DNA from: an uncultured Planctomycetaceae bacterium | GTDB lineage: Bacteria; Planctomycetota; Planctomycetia; Planctomycetales; Planctomycetaceae | Assembly: GCA_903861195.1 (NCBI GenBank) | Contig: CAIOTJ010000018.1 | Span: forward strand, 1-45,420 | Reading direction: 5' to 3' | DNA length: 45,420 bases | Shown here: piece after piece, positions 25,634-34,239 of the stretch | Layout of the letters: every line of letters starts with the position of its first letter | Numbering within the stretch: the first letter of the stretch is position 1 | The notes under the pieces: generated by a model | The model's input: only the letters and a program-made list of their open reading frames with translations | Database searches by the model: none | What the model was told of the DNA's origin: nothing | Translations under genes and position numbers: made by a program

Positions 25634-26839
25634 CTACACACTGTCGCCCGGCATGTCGGCCAGAGCAGGCTGCCGCTGGAACCAATCCACCAATTCGGCC
25701 GACTGTGCCCACAGCTTGCGCACTGCCGTCGCCACACAGCGGCCTTCGTCGGACGGACGCAACAGCACGGGATGATGGAGCGTCAACACGTCCCGGTCGG
25801 CCCGCGTGGCCACATCCAATCCACCGACCGCGCGGAACCGGCGCGACGCATGGATCTTGTGCAACGCCCGCAGGCCCGGATCGAGCGCAAGTCCCTCAGC
25901 CCGCATCGCGAACGCGAATTGATCCCGCGTCAACCCCCCCCACGCAGCAGGTTCAAACTGAAAGCCCCACTTGTAATAGACCGGTTCACAGCCCGGCCCT
26001 GGATGCGGAAACGGGAGGAGTCCCCGGGCTGATGGCCCCTCGGCGAGCTCTCTCCGCAGGGACTGAACGGTCTCGAGACGGCGAACATGACAGGCCGAGA
26101 GTTGCTCCCATTGCGGCAACAGAGCGGCCGCCTGCAGTTCCGACAGCGGGTAGGCTTCGTTGCCGCGCTGCGTGTGCAGGCGGATCCGTTGCGCCACGTC
26201 GGCCCGCCTCGTCACCACTGCGCCACCCCGCCCGGCGGTCACCAGCTTGCTCCCCCCGAAACTCAGCGTCGCCACATCCCCCCAGGTCCCCGCCACCTTT
26301 CCCTGCACAGTCGCCAGCGGCGCCTGGCAGGCGTCTTCCAACAGACCCAGGCCCCGCCCGCAAGCCAACTCGGCCAGCCGGGCCATGTCGACATGCGCGC
26401 CGTGCAGGTGCGAGGCCACAATCGCGCGGGTCTTGTCCGTTATGGCCTGGTCCACCTGCTCGACATCGAGCGCCCAGTTGTCGGGCCGCACGTCGACCAA
26501 CACCGGCGTCGCCCCCAGCGCCAGCACATCCTGGAAGTTCCCTTTGAAGTCATACGCGGCGAGGATCACCTCATCGCCCGCGGTCACCCCCAACCCCCGC
26601 AGCGCCAGTTCGACCGCCACCGTCCCGCTGCAGGTCAGGATCGCGTGTTCGAGCTCATGGCTCTGCCTCAGGGCCGCCCGCAGCCGTTCGCACCACGGAC
26701 CGTGGTACCTGCCCCACGAGCCATCGGCAAGGGCGGCGGTCAGCCCCTCGGTCCAGGCTGGGTTGGGAGGAGGCCAGGTGGGGGGGCCTGCGGGAACCAC
26801 TGGAGTTCCCCCCAAAATCGCGGCACGTTCGACAGACAT
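25634..26839 (-). CDS. DegT/DnrJ/EryC1/StrS family aminotransferase
   Basis: The product is 401 residues from ATG 26839 (MSVERAAILGGTP), a normal family start; a longer in-frame start at 26962 adds unrelated sequence. This fold-type I PLP enzyme shows ILTCSGTVAVELALRGLG (67-84), VLVDVRPDNWALD, LLEDACQAPLA (167-177) and the PLP-binding TLSFGGSKLVTAGRGGAVVT (191-210) with Lys198. Relatives make amino sugars from NDP-keto-sugars or act in aminocyclitol pathways. No sugar-nucleotide genes surround it, so the substrate is open. It is divergent from the secretin-N-like gene. Confidence 0.92.
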   Translation of the reverse strand: MSVERAAILGGTPVVPAGPPTWPPPNPAWTEGLTAALADGSWGRYHGPWCERLRAALRQSHELEHAILTCSGTVAVELALRGLGVTAGDEVILAAYDFKGNFQDVLALGATPVLVDVRPDNWALDVEQVDQAITDKTRAIVASHLHGAHVDMARLAELACGRGLGLLEDACQAPLATVQGKVAGTWGDVATLSFGGSKLVTAGRGGAVVTRRADVAQRIRLHTQRGNEAYPLSELQAAALLPQWEQLSACHVRRLETVQSLRRELAEGPSARGLLPFPHPGPGCEPVYYKWGFQFEPAAWGGLTRDQFAFAMRAEGLALDPGLRALHKIHASRRFRAVGGLDVATRADRDVLTLHHPVLLRPSDEGRCVATAVRKLWAQSAELVDWFQRQPALADMPGDSV

Positions 26840-27040
26840 CACCAACACGTTCACCAGAGAGAACGGATGCTCGACACGGCACCCTGCCGCGATGGTAGCG
26901 GAAGCAGACAGCTCTCCCCAGCGGCACGCTCTCGCAGGGATCCACCGACGACGATCCGCCACCCAGAGATTAAACTCGGGAGACCGGAGTGTCGCGGTTC
27001 GGGAGAATCGGTGCCGGAGGACAACGTGCGGAGAGGATGG

Positions 27041-28885
27041 ATGCAGAGACTCAGTTTGGCCGGTTTGTTTTGTCTGGGGGGAGCCCTGTCAGCCCTCTGG
27101 CTTCCCCAGGATCGTGGCGACGCCGACCGTCCCGCCGCGGCCGAGGCCCCGACGGCTCCAGCACCTCGCTTGGCACTGGATGATAGCCCAGTCGCCTCGG
27201 GTCCCGCAGAAACTCCTCCCCGCGCAGCCGCCCCACCCCAGCGCGCGCGTCCACCCGCAAAACCGCGCCCCGAAGCCGACCTCTCGACCCGCGATCTGGT
27301 CCTGCGCGATGATGACACCCCGGGTGCCGTCGAAACCATTCTCGATGTCCTCGATCGCAAGATCGAAGTTCGGGCTGCCGATCAGCCCCTGGTGGACTTC
27401 CTCGAAACCCTCGCCCGCACCGGAGAGTTCAATCTGCAGTTGGCGGAACACCTGCTGGCCGATCCCCAGTCGGCTTTGCGCACGCAGCGGGTGACGGTGG
27501 CCGAGCCCGAGATTCGGGTCGAGACGGTGCTCGACCGTATCCTCGAGCCAATCGGGCTCGACTGGTGGATCCATGAAGAGGCTCTCACCATCGATCTGCC
27601 AGAGGTGATTCTGTCGCATCCTGAAGTGCGCACGTACGACGTTGCCCGGTTGCTGAGACACGGCCACACTCTCGAAAGACTTCAGGAAGTACTGCAGCGG
27701 GCCGGACTGGATCCGGTACCCTGTTCCAAAGGAACGGTTTCCCCCGTCTGCCGGATCACTGGCGGAGTGGCAATTCTTTCCGCACATCAACCGGCGCAGC
27801 GAATCGCCGCGGGATTGCTGGCCGAATTCGACCGTCTTGTGGACGATGCGGAAGAGCAGCCTGTGCGTGAACGGGTCACGCAACTCTCGCCCCCGCCACC
27901 GAACGCCGTCAGCGTCAACCTGCGCTTCGCCAGCCAGCGCACCTTCCGGGGCAGTCGGTTGGCTGAGCCTCGGCTTCGATCGACGCGGCGACTTTGGACT
28001 GTCGCCGACGAGGGGGAAGACGACTCTCCCGATCCCTACCAACAGATTCTCGACGCCCTCGAGGAGCGACGGCCTGTCGACTTCGCGGGGGTGCCCTGGC
28101 GAACGGCGGTTGAATCGCTGCTGAAAGAGGCTGACATTCCGTTTCACTTCGACGAGGGGGCAATCGCGGCTCTCGACCAGGTGCGCGACAGTGGTGATGA
28201 CGGCCCTGCTGCGAATCGTGGTCAAGAGCCGGCGGATTTGCCCCAACCCTCCCGGCTCGATCGCGAGCTGCGGCAAACTCCGGTGCGGATGCTGCGTCGG
28301 CAAACCCGGCTCGAAGCGATCCTGAACACGATTCTTGATCCCCGCCAGTTGGCTTGGTTGTTGCTCCATGATCGCCTGGTGGTCACCACAGCCGAGCGGG
28401 CGGGGCAGATCTTCGAGACCAAGCCGTACGATGTCGCCAACCTGCTCGACTCGGGGCATGACGAGCTGGAGTTGACCGCAGCGATCCGGGAGGTGGTGCT
28501 GCGCGACGATGGTGCCAACCTGACGGGGGACTCACTGGTCATCCGTCAGACGCAACAGACCCATTGGCGGGTGGCCCAGGTGTTGGCCGAGTTGGATGAA
28601 CTGGCCGAGCGGGCCGCCCAGACCGAAGAGGCCCCCCGCGATCACTTCACCTGGAAGGCGTATCGCGTTCCCGACGGGGCGAGTGAAGCCCTGTTGAAGC
28701 TGCTGCCGCAACTGGTCGCCCCGGAGAGCTGGCTGAAAGACCGTCCCGCGAACAGCGACCGGGTGGGGGGCGAACTGCGGGCCGTCCCAGGACTGTTGCT
28801 GGTGAAGCAAACCCCCAGCCGGCATCGGGCGATTGAGCAACTGCTCAACCAACCCGCGGCATCCACCGATCCGTTTGGACGGTGA
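27041..28885 (+). CDS. exported secretin-N/STN-like repeat protein without a secretin barrel
   Basis: The product is 614 residues from ATG 27041, preceded by GGAGAGG; GTG 27026 is an alternative. The N-terminus has a signal-like segment (LSLAGLFCLGGALSALWL) and a Pro/Ala/Arg-rich low-complexity linker (30-80). Two similar halves follow. The first (105-265) has VDFLETLARTGEFNLQ, ETVLDRILEPIGLDWWIHEEALTI, YDVARLLRHGHTLERL and VAILSAHQPAQRIAAGLL. The second (about 340-530) has VDFAGVPWRTAVESLLKEAD, EAILNTILDPRQLAWLLLHDR, YDVANLLDSGHDELEL and LVIRQTQQTHWRVAQVLAEL. A third, shorter YRVPDGASEALLKLL unit ends the protein. The pattern resembles secretin N0/STN domains that bind or nucleate outer-membrane complexes, but no beta-barrel domain follows. 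I infer a periplasmic scaffold; function unknown. Confidence 0.75.
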   Translation: MQRLSLAGLFCLGGALSALWLPQDRGDADRPAAAEAPTAPAPRLALDDSPVASGPAETPPRAAAPPQRARPPAKPRPEADLSTRDLVLRDDDTPGAVETILDVLDRKIEVRAADQPLVDFLETLARTGEFNLQLAEHLLADPQSALRTQRVTVAEPEIRVETVLDRILEPIGLDWWIHEEALTIDLPEVILSHPEVRTYDVARLLRHGHTLERLQEVLQRAGLDPVPCSKGTVSPVCRITGGVAILSAHQPAQRIAAGLLAEFDRLVDDAEEQPVRERVTQLSPPPPNAVSVNLRFASQRTFRGSRLAEPRLRSTRRLWTVADEGEDDSPDPYQQILDALEERRPVDFAGVPWRTAVESLLKEADIPFHFDEGAIAALDQVRDSGDDGPAANRGQEPADLPQPSRLDRELRQTPVRMLRRQTRLEAILNTILDPRQLAWLLLHDRLVVTTAERAGQIFETKPYDVANLLDSGHDELELTAAIREVVLRDDGANLTGDSLVIRQTQQTHWRVAQVLAELDELAERAAQTEEAPRDHFTWKAYRVPDGASEALLKLLPQLVAPESWLKDRPANSDRVGGELRAVPGLLLVKQTPSRHRAIEQLLNQPAASTDPFGR

Positions 28886-29204
28886 GGGATCTCGGGTACG
28901 ACGCACACGGTTTGCTGTCCGTAAACCAATTCGCTCCCCCATCAGGACGCCGCCTGGGTTGGGGGACAACGCGCCAGAGACCGGTCGACCGGGTCGGGGC
29001 ACCCCGGCGCGAAACGGGACGCTTGGCGGCAGTCCCGCTGGTGCGTTGGCAGAATGAGGGGCAACAGGCGGGCGGCGTTTGAGCCACCACACACCGACGG
29101 CAACTTCCTTGCCACTCGGAAACCGCGCGGCTAGTCTCACCAGCCTGTCTTCTTTGCCCCTGTGTGCCTTTGCGCCGCTCCCAAATTCCCAGGTCGCCCG
29201 GTCC
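28886..29204. other. intergenic region, 319 nt
   Basis: This lies between two plus-strand genes. I see no stable T-tailed hairpin, RNA gene or conserved ORF; the frame open from 29079 is an unlikely extension of the downstream gene. The pyrimidine-rich stretch 29145-29180 (tcttctttgcccctgtgtgc and on) resembles a motif that recurs in planctomycete intergenic DNA, which is a memory-based impression only. Confidence 0.4.
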
Positions 29205-30185
29205 ATGCCCAAGGTTGTCATTACCGCCAAGATTGCCAAGGAAGGTCCCCACAACAAGATCTTTCATGAGCATGGATTCGATGTGGTCTATCCTTCCCAG
29301 GGCTGCGATGTCTTCCAGGAAGACCAATTGATTGGCGTGCTGCAGGGAGCCGACGCCGTGCTGGCCGGGTCCGAGCCCTACACCCCCCGCGTAATTGAGT
29401 CGCTGCCGCAACTGCGCACCATCACCCGCGCCGGGGTCGGCTACGATGCCGTCAATCTCGAGGCGTGCGACCGGGCCAACATCCCGGTCTGCATCACCCC
29501 CGGGGTCAATCACCACTCGGTGGCCGAGCACACCATCGCCCTGCTGATGGCGGTCGCCCGGGGCTTTCCCCATCTCGACCGGAAGGTGCGGGTGGGGGAA
29601 TGGTCGCGCAAGAGCTTTCCCCGTGTCATGGGAAAGACCCTCGGTCTGGTGGGACTGGGACGAATCGGTCAGGCGACCGCCACCCGCGGGGTCGGCCTTG
29701 GCATGCGGGTCATCGTCCACGAGCCGTATCCCGACCGCGACTTCTGCCAGAAGTGGAACATCGAACTGGTCGATCTCAACACTGTGCTGGCCCAGGCCGA
29801 CTTCCTGTCGCTGCACTGCCCCAGCACCCCAGAGAGTCGGCATCTCATCCGGAAAGAAAACATCGACAAGATGAAGCCGGGGGCCGTGCTGATCAACACC
29901 GCCCGGGGAACGCTCGTCAATGAGGCCGACCTGTACGAGGCCCTGCACACCCGGCGGCTGGCCGCGGCTGGCCTCGACGTGTTTGAAGTCGAGCCGCTGC
30001 CCCTCACCAGCCCCCTGCTCACTCTCGACAACGTGCTGGTCAGCGGGCATATCGCCGGTCTCGACGACGAGTCGGCCCACGACACGTCGAAGATGTGTGC
30101 CGAGATCATCACCGGCCTCCATCAGGGCCGCTGGCCCACCGGCTGCGTGATGAACCTCAAGGGAAAAACCGGCTGGACCTGGTAA
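29205..30185 (+). CDS. D-isomer-specific 2-hydroxyacid dehydrogenase (phosphoglycerate-dehydrogenase-like)
   Basis: The product is 326 residues from ATG 29205 (MPKVVITAKI), the natural family start. It has the NAD-binding GLVGLGRIGQATA (147-159) and the catalytic set Arg234 (NTARGTLVNE), Glu263 (DVFEVEPL) and His282 (VSGHIAG). TRAGVGYDAVNL (74-85) is the usual substrate-domain motif. It resembles SerA-type dehydrogenases but lacks a C-terminal ACT domain, so it may be a short form acting on another 2-hydroxy acid. A strong intrinsic terminator follows. Confidence 0.92.
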   Translation: MPKVVITAKIAKEGPHNKIFHEHGFDVVYPSQGCDVFQEDQLIGVLQGADAVLAGSEPYTPRVIESLPQLRTITRAGVGYDAVNLEACDRANIPVCITPGVNHHSVAEHTIALLMAVARGFPHLDRKVRVGEWSRKSFPRVMGKTLGLVGLGRIGQATATRGVGLGMRVIVHEPYPDRDFCQKWNIELVDLNTVLAQADFLSLHCPSTPESRHLIRKENIDKMKPGAVLINTARGTLVNEADLYEALHTRRLAAAGLDVFEVEPLPLTSPLLTLDNVLVSGHIAGLDDESAHDTSKMCAEIITGLHQGRWPTGCVMNLKGKTGWTW

Positions 30186-30219
30186 CCCGCCGGGGCCGTC
30201 ACTCCCTCAATAACAGACG

Positions 30220-30266
30220 TACCCCTGGAAGCCCTGCGAGATTGGCGTGGCTTTCAGGGGTATTTT
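30220..30266 (+). terminator. intrinsic terminator after the dehydrogenase
   Basis: A 14-bp stem with one G-U pair (30220-30233 with 30249-30262) is followed by TTTT. It lies 35 nt after the stop and between convergent genes, consistent with Rho-independent termination of the plus-strand unit. Confidence 0.75.
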
Positions 30267-30326
30267 GTCAACAGGCGACTGTGTGATTGAGGATGGCTCG
30301 GCAGATCCCGCGCAGTCGTCCCCAGG

Positions 30327-32429
30327 CTACTTCTTTGGATCGAGCTGGTTCCAGAGGAAGGTGTAGGCGAGCGACCACATATAGGCCGACTGCTTGTTGT
30401 CGGCCGCTCCGCCGTGGCCCCCTTCAATGTTCTCGTAGTAGAGCACATCGTGCCCCTGGTCTTTCATCAGGGCCACCATCTTGCGGGCATGCCCGGGATG
30501 CACCCGGTCGTCGCGGGTCGACGTGGTGAACAGGGTGCGGGGGTACTCGGTCTTCGGATCAACATTGTGGTAGGGGGAGAACGTGCGGATGAACTCCCAT
30601 TCCTCGGGGACATCGGGATTGCCGTACTCGGCCATCCAGCTCGCCCCGGCCAGCAGCTTGTTGAACCGTCGCATATCGAGCAGCGGCACCTGGCAGACAA
30701 TCGCCCCGAACAGATCGGGCCGGCGGGTCAGCATGTTGCCCATCAGCAGACCGCCATTGCTCCCCCCCATCGTCCCCAAGTGTTGGGGAGCAGTGACTCC
30801 CCGCTTCACCAGGTCCTCCCCCACGGCAATGAAGTCTTCGTACGCCTTATGCCGGTTCTTCTTGAGGGCCGCCTGGTGCCACTTGGGACCAAACTCTCCG
30901 CCCCCGCGAATATTGGCCACCACGTAGACGCCGCCATTCTCGAGCCACGCCGCCCCGACGTTGGGCTGATACGTGGGGGTCATCGAGATCTCAAATCCGC
31001 CGTAGCCATACAGCAGGGTTGGGTTCTTGCCATTCAGCGCGATCGGCTGCCGCGACACCTGGAAATAGGGAATTCGGGTTCCATCGGCCGAGACCGCCTC
31101 GTACTGGGCGACCGACAACCCGTCAGTCTTGAAGAACTGTGGATTCTCCTTCAGTTTCTCGGCGGGACCGTTCCCAAGGTTGCCGTAGAAGAGACTGGTG
31201 GGGGTGAGGTAATCGGTCACCGTCATGAAGTATTCATCGGTCTCGTCGGGATCGATGGGACTGACGCCGACGGAACTCAGCCTGGGCGCCCCGGGGAGTT
31301 CTTCGCGCTTCCACTGGCCGTTCTCACGCGTCAGCACATAGAGCCGGCTGCGGACGTTGTCGAGTTCATTCAGCAGCACGTGGTGGCGGGTGAAGGCGTA
31401 GTCGTCGAGCGACTTCCGGTCGGTCGGCTCGAACAGCACGTCGAACTTCCGCTCCCCCTTCAGGAACTCTTCGAGGTTCGCGGCCAGCAGCGCCCCGGCG
31501 GGATATTTCTTCCCCCCCACCTCCCACGCGGTCCGCAGTTCAATGAAGATCAGCTCGCGGTCGCTCGAGAACTTGGCGTCGTCGGGCTTCTCGATCTTCA
31601 GCAGTTTGCCATCCCGGCGCAGGAACACTTCCGACGTCCAGAAGGTCACCGCCCGGCTGAACCAGTCCCGTTCGTATCCGGGCTGCTTCGAGCGGGTCCC
31701 CGACACCGAGACATCGGCCGCCTCCCCTTCATAGACAATCGGGGCCTCAGACAGGGGAGTCCCCCGCTGCCATTCGCGGACGGTGCGGGGATAGCCCGAG
31801 TCGGTCAGCGAACCGGGACCCGTGTCGGTCCCGACGAACACACTGTCCCGATCGCGCCACCCAATGCGAGTCTTCGCCTCAGGCAACACGAACCCGTCGG
31901 TGATGAATTGCTTTTTCGCCACATCGAATTCGCGGGTCACCGTGGCATCGGCCCCACCGCGCGAGAGAGACAACAGCACCCGGTCGTAACCGGGCTTGAG
32001 GAAGGTCGCTCCCTTCCAGACCCAGTTTTCCCCCTCTTGCTTGCCAAGTTCATCGAGGTCCAGCACCGTCTCCCACTCGGGAGTCGCCTGGCGGTATTTT
32101 TCGAGGGTGGTTCGCCGCCACAACCCCCGGCGGTTCTTCGCGTCACGCCAGAAGTTGTAGTACCAATCCCCCGCCTTGGAGATCATCGGGATCTTGGCGT
32201 TGGAATCGAGAATCTGCAGGATCCGGTCGTTGAACTGCTGGAACCGCGGACTCTGCGAGAGCTCCCCCGTGCTCTGACCGTTCTGTTGTTTGACCCAGTC
32301 GAGAGGCTGGTCGCCCAGCACTTCTTCCAGCCACTGGAACTGGTCCTCTTTCCCCTCGGGAGACTGGGCGCACAGCGGAGTGGAAACAGTCATCAGCAGA
32401 CCCAGCAGAAGCAGGCACGGGCGCAGCAT
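30327..32429 (-). CDS. prolyl oligopeptidase family serine peptidase (S9A), exported
   Basis: The product is 700 residues from ATG 32429 with a signal peptide (LLLLGLLMTVSTPLCAQ). The N-terminal beta-propeller is followed by the alpha/beta-hydrolase domain. The catalytic triad is Ser557 in GGSNGG, Asp641 in RDDRVHPGHA and His672 in GGHGG. FEISMTPTYQPNVGAAWLENG and VVANIRGGGEFGPKWH are typical S9A stretches before the nucleophile. Members cleave short peptides after proline, here probably in the periplasm or outside the cell. An in-frame start at 32489 is possible but buries the signal. It converges on the dehydrogenase gene and is divergent from aroA. Confidence 0.94.
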   Translation of the reverse strand: MLRPCLLLLGLLMTVSTPLCAQSPEGKEDQFQWLEEVLGDQPLDWVKQQNGQSTGELSQSPRFQQFNDRILQILDSNAKIPMISKAGDWYYNFWRDAKNRRGLWRRTTLEKYRQATPEWETVLDLDELGKQEGENWVWKGATFLKPGYDRVLLSLSRGGADATVTREFDVAKKQFITDGFVLPEAKTRIGWRDRDSVFVGTDTGPGSLTDSGYPRTVREWQRGTPLSEAPIVYEGEAADVSVSGTRSKQPGYERDWFSRAVTFWTSEVFLRRDGKLLKIEKPDDAKFSSDRELIFIELRTAWEVGGKKYPAGALLAANLEEFLKGERKFDVLFEPTDRKSLDDYAFTRHHVLLNELDNVRSRLYVLTRENGQWKREELPGAPRLSSVGVSPIDPDETDEYFMTVTDYLTPTSLFYGNLGNGPAEKLKENPQFFKTDGLSVAQYEAVSADGTRIPYFQVSRQPIALNGKNPTLLYGYGGFEISMTPTYQPNVGAAWLENGGVYVVANIRGGGEFGPKWHQAALKKNRHKAYEDFIAVGEDLVKRGVTAPQHLGTMGGSNGGLLMGNMLTRRPDLFGAIVCQVPLLDMRRFNKLLAGASWMAEYGNPDVPEEWEFIRTFSPYHNVDPKTEYPRTLFTTSTRDDRVHPGHARKMVALMKDQGHDVLYYENIEGGHGGAADNKQSAYMWSLAYTFLWNQLDPKK

Positions 32430-32745
32430 CGCAACTCCCGGAACGAAGGTGAACTCACAGCCCGGCAGTGCGGCCTCACAGGCTGACAACCAGCCCCTCG
32501 GTCTCCCGCGTTACGGGCCAAACCGGTCATTGCCACCGGAACGGAGAGAATCGTAGTCTGCGGCTTTCGTGGGGTAAACCGGTCAGTTGGCTGCTTTCAA
32601 GAACCATGAGAAATGTCCCCGGCAGGCATGCCTTGGAAGAGGGCCGCTGCCTCACCCCCGCCGAGAGATGGGGCCCGGGACCCTGTCTCGATCTTCGCCC
32701 CCACGCAGCGCAGCAGGCCAGCGCCGAACTCGGTATTTTGTACCC
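32430..32745. other. divergent intergenic region, 316 nt
   Basis: This lies between the oligopeptidase gene (minus) and aroA (plus) and should hold both promoters. I see no convincing promoter boxes, hairpin or small ORF. In-frame extensions of either gene into it look unconserved. Confidence 0.45.
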
Positions 32746-34041
32746 ATGCACGACGTTCTTGAAGTACTGCCGGTGTCGGGCCCGGTCCACGGCACCATCC
32801 GTCCTCCCGGTTCGAAAAGCATCACCAACCGCGCGTTGGTGACCGCGGCGTTGGCGCGCGGCGACTCGCGGCTGACCGGGGTTCTCGACAGCCAGGACAC
32901 CCGGGTGATGCTCGACAGCCTGCAGCGGTTGGGGCTGGCCCTGCGTCATGACCCGGCGACCGCCGTGGTGACCATCACGGGCTGCGCCGGACGGCCCCCC
33001 GTGCCTTCGGCCGAGTTGTGGCTCGAAAACAGCGGTACCAGCATCCGGTTTCTGACCGCCCTCTGCTGCCTCGGCCGCGGAGACTACCGCCTCGATGGCA
33101 ACGCCCGCATGCGCGAGCGGCCGTTGGGCGACCTTATCGACGCCCTCAATCAACTGGGGGCCCACACCCGCTGTCAGCTCAACAATCGCTGCCCGCCGGT
33201 CGAGGTGGCCGCCCAGGGTTTGCCCGGTGGGTTGGCCCGGGTCGCCAGCGGCATTTCGAGCCAGTACCTCAGTGCCCTGCTGATGGCCGCCCCGGGGGCC
33301 GAGCGCGAGGTGACCCTCGAAGTGGCGGAAGAACTGGTCTCGGAACCGTACGTCGACATGACCATCGGCGTCATGCAGGCGTTTGGCGTCGAGGTCGGCC
33401 GCCCGCGGCCGGGGGTCTACACGATCGCCCCGCAGATCTACTGCGGCACCCCCTACGACATCGAACCCGACGCCTCGGCCGCCAGCTACTTCTTCGCCCT
33501 CGCCGCGGTCACCGGCGGGCGCGTGACCGTGCAGGGCTTGTCCCCCGACGCGCTGCAGGGAGATGTGAAGTTCGTCGACGTGCTGGTCCAGATGGGATGC
33601 CGCGTGGAACATGGTCCGGAGGGAATCACCCTCACGGGCGGCCCCCTGCGCGGAATCGAGGTCGACATGAATGCGATCAGCGACACGGCCCAGACACTCG
33701 CGGCGGTGGCCCCCTTCGCCCAGGGGCCAACCACCATCCGCAACATCCCCCACGTCCGCCACAAAGAGACCGACCGCATCGCCGCGGTCGCCACCGAGCT
33801 GCGCCGACTCGGGCAACAGGTGGACGAGTTCCCCGATGGACTCACCATCCACCCCGCCCCCATTACCCCCGCCACGGTCGCCACGTACGACGACCATCGC
33901 ATGGCGATGAGTTTCTCGCTCATTGGACTGCGGGCACCAGGGGTGAAGATTGCCGATCCAGGCTGCACCCGCAAAACCTATCCGCACTACTTCGACGACC
34001 TCGCGCGGCTGTGCGGACTTCGGGAGTTTCCCCGCTCGTAG
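32746..34041 (+). CDS. aroA: 3-phosphoshikimate 1-carboxyvinyltransferase (EPSP synthase)
   Basis: The product is 431 residues from ATG 32746 ([16 protein letters not shown]). It catalyses the sixth shikimate-pathway step, joining PEP to shikimate-3-phosphate. The N-terminal [11 protein letters not shown] (21-31) contains Lys24, and [16 protein letters not shown] is the substrate-binding signature. [14 protein letters not shown] holds Lys340, and [10 protein letters not shown] holds Asp382-Arg385. Length is that of bacterial AroA. No other aro gene is nearby. The in-frame extension to 32587 lacks family sequence. Confidence 0.97.
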   Translation: MHDVLEVLPVSGPVHGTIRPPGSKSITNRALVTAALARGDSRLTGVLDSQDTRVMLDSLQRLGLALRHDPATAVVTITGCAGRPPVPSAELWLENSGTSIRFLTALCCLGRGDYRLDGNARMRERPLGDLIDALNQLGAHTRCQLNNRCPPVEVAAQGLPGGLARVASGISSQYLSALLMAAPGAEREVTLEVAEELVSEPYVDMTIGVMQAFGVEVGRPRPGVYTIAPQIYCGTPYDIEPDASAASYFFALAAVTGGRVTVQGLSPDALQGDVKFVDVLVQMGCRVEHGPEGITLTGGPLRGIEVDMNAISDTAQTLAAVAPFAQGPTTIRNIPHVRHKETDRIAAVATELRRLGQQVDEFPDGLTIHPAPITPATVATYDDHRMAMSFSLIGLRAPGVKIADPGCTRKTYPHYFDDLARLCGLREFPRS

Positions 34042-34130
34042 CCGCTTCTCCCGCCCCTCGGGAAACCACACTGTCCGCCAACCGGCCCAACTGTGGTGGA
34101 CGGGGGCATTCACAAACCATTGCCGTCGGT

Positions 34131-34145
34131 CCCCCATGATGGGGG
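34131..34145. repeat. short palindromic hairpin
   Basis: CCCCCA (34131-34136) pairs with TGGGGG (34140-34145) around a 3-nt loop, in the gap between aroA and the CoA-disulfide-reductase-like gene. Role unknown. Confidence 0.4.
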
Positions 34146-34187
34146 CATCCGACCGCTCCCCCGGCCCAAGAGGGGCCACGCAGGACA

Positions 34188-34220
34188 GGGGCAGGCGACC
34201 GCACTGCGTACGCCTGCCCC
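34188..34220 (+). promoter_or_regulatory. hairpin just upstream of the reductase ribosome-binding site
   Basis: GGGGCAGGCG (34188-34197) pairs perfectly with CGCCTGCCCC (34211-34220) around a 13-nt loop, ending 6 nt before AGGAG (34227-34231). The position allows an effect on translation or mRNA ends of the downstream gene, or it may be an aroA terminator without a T-run. Confidence 0.4.
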
Positions 34221-34239
34221 ACAGCCAGGAGTTCGACGG

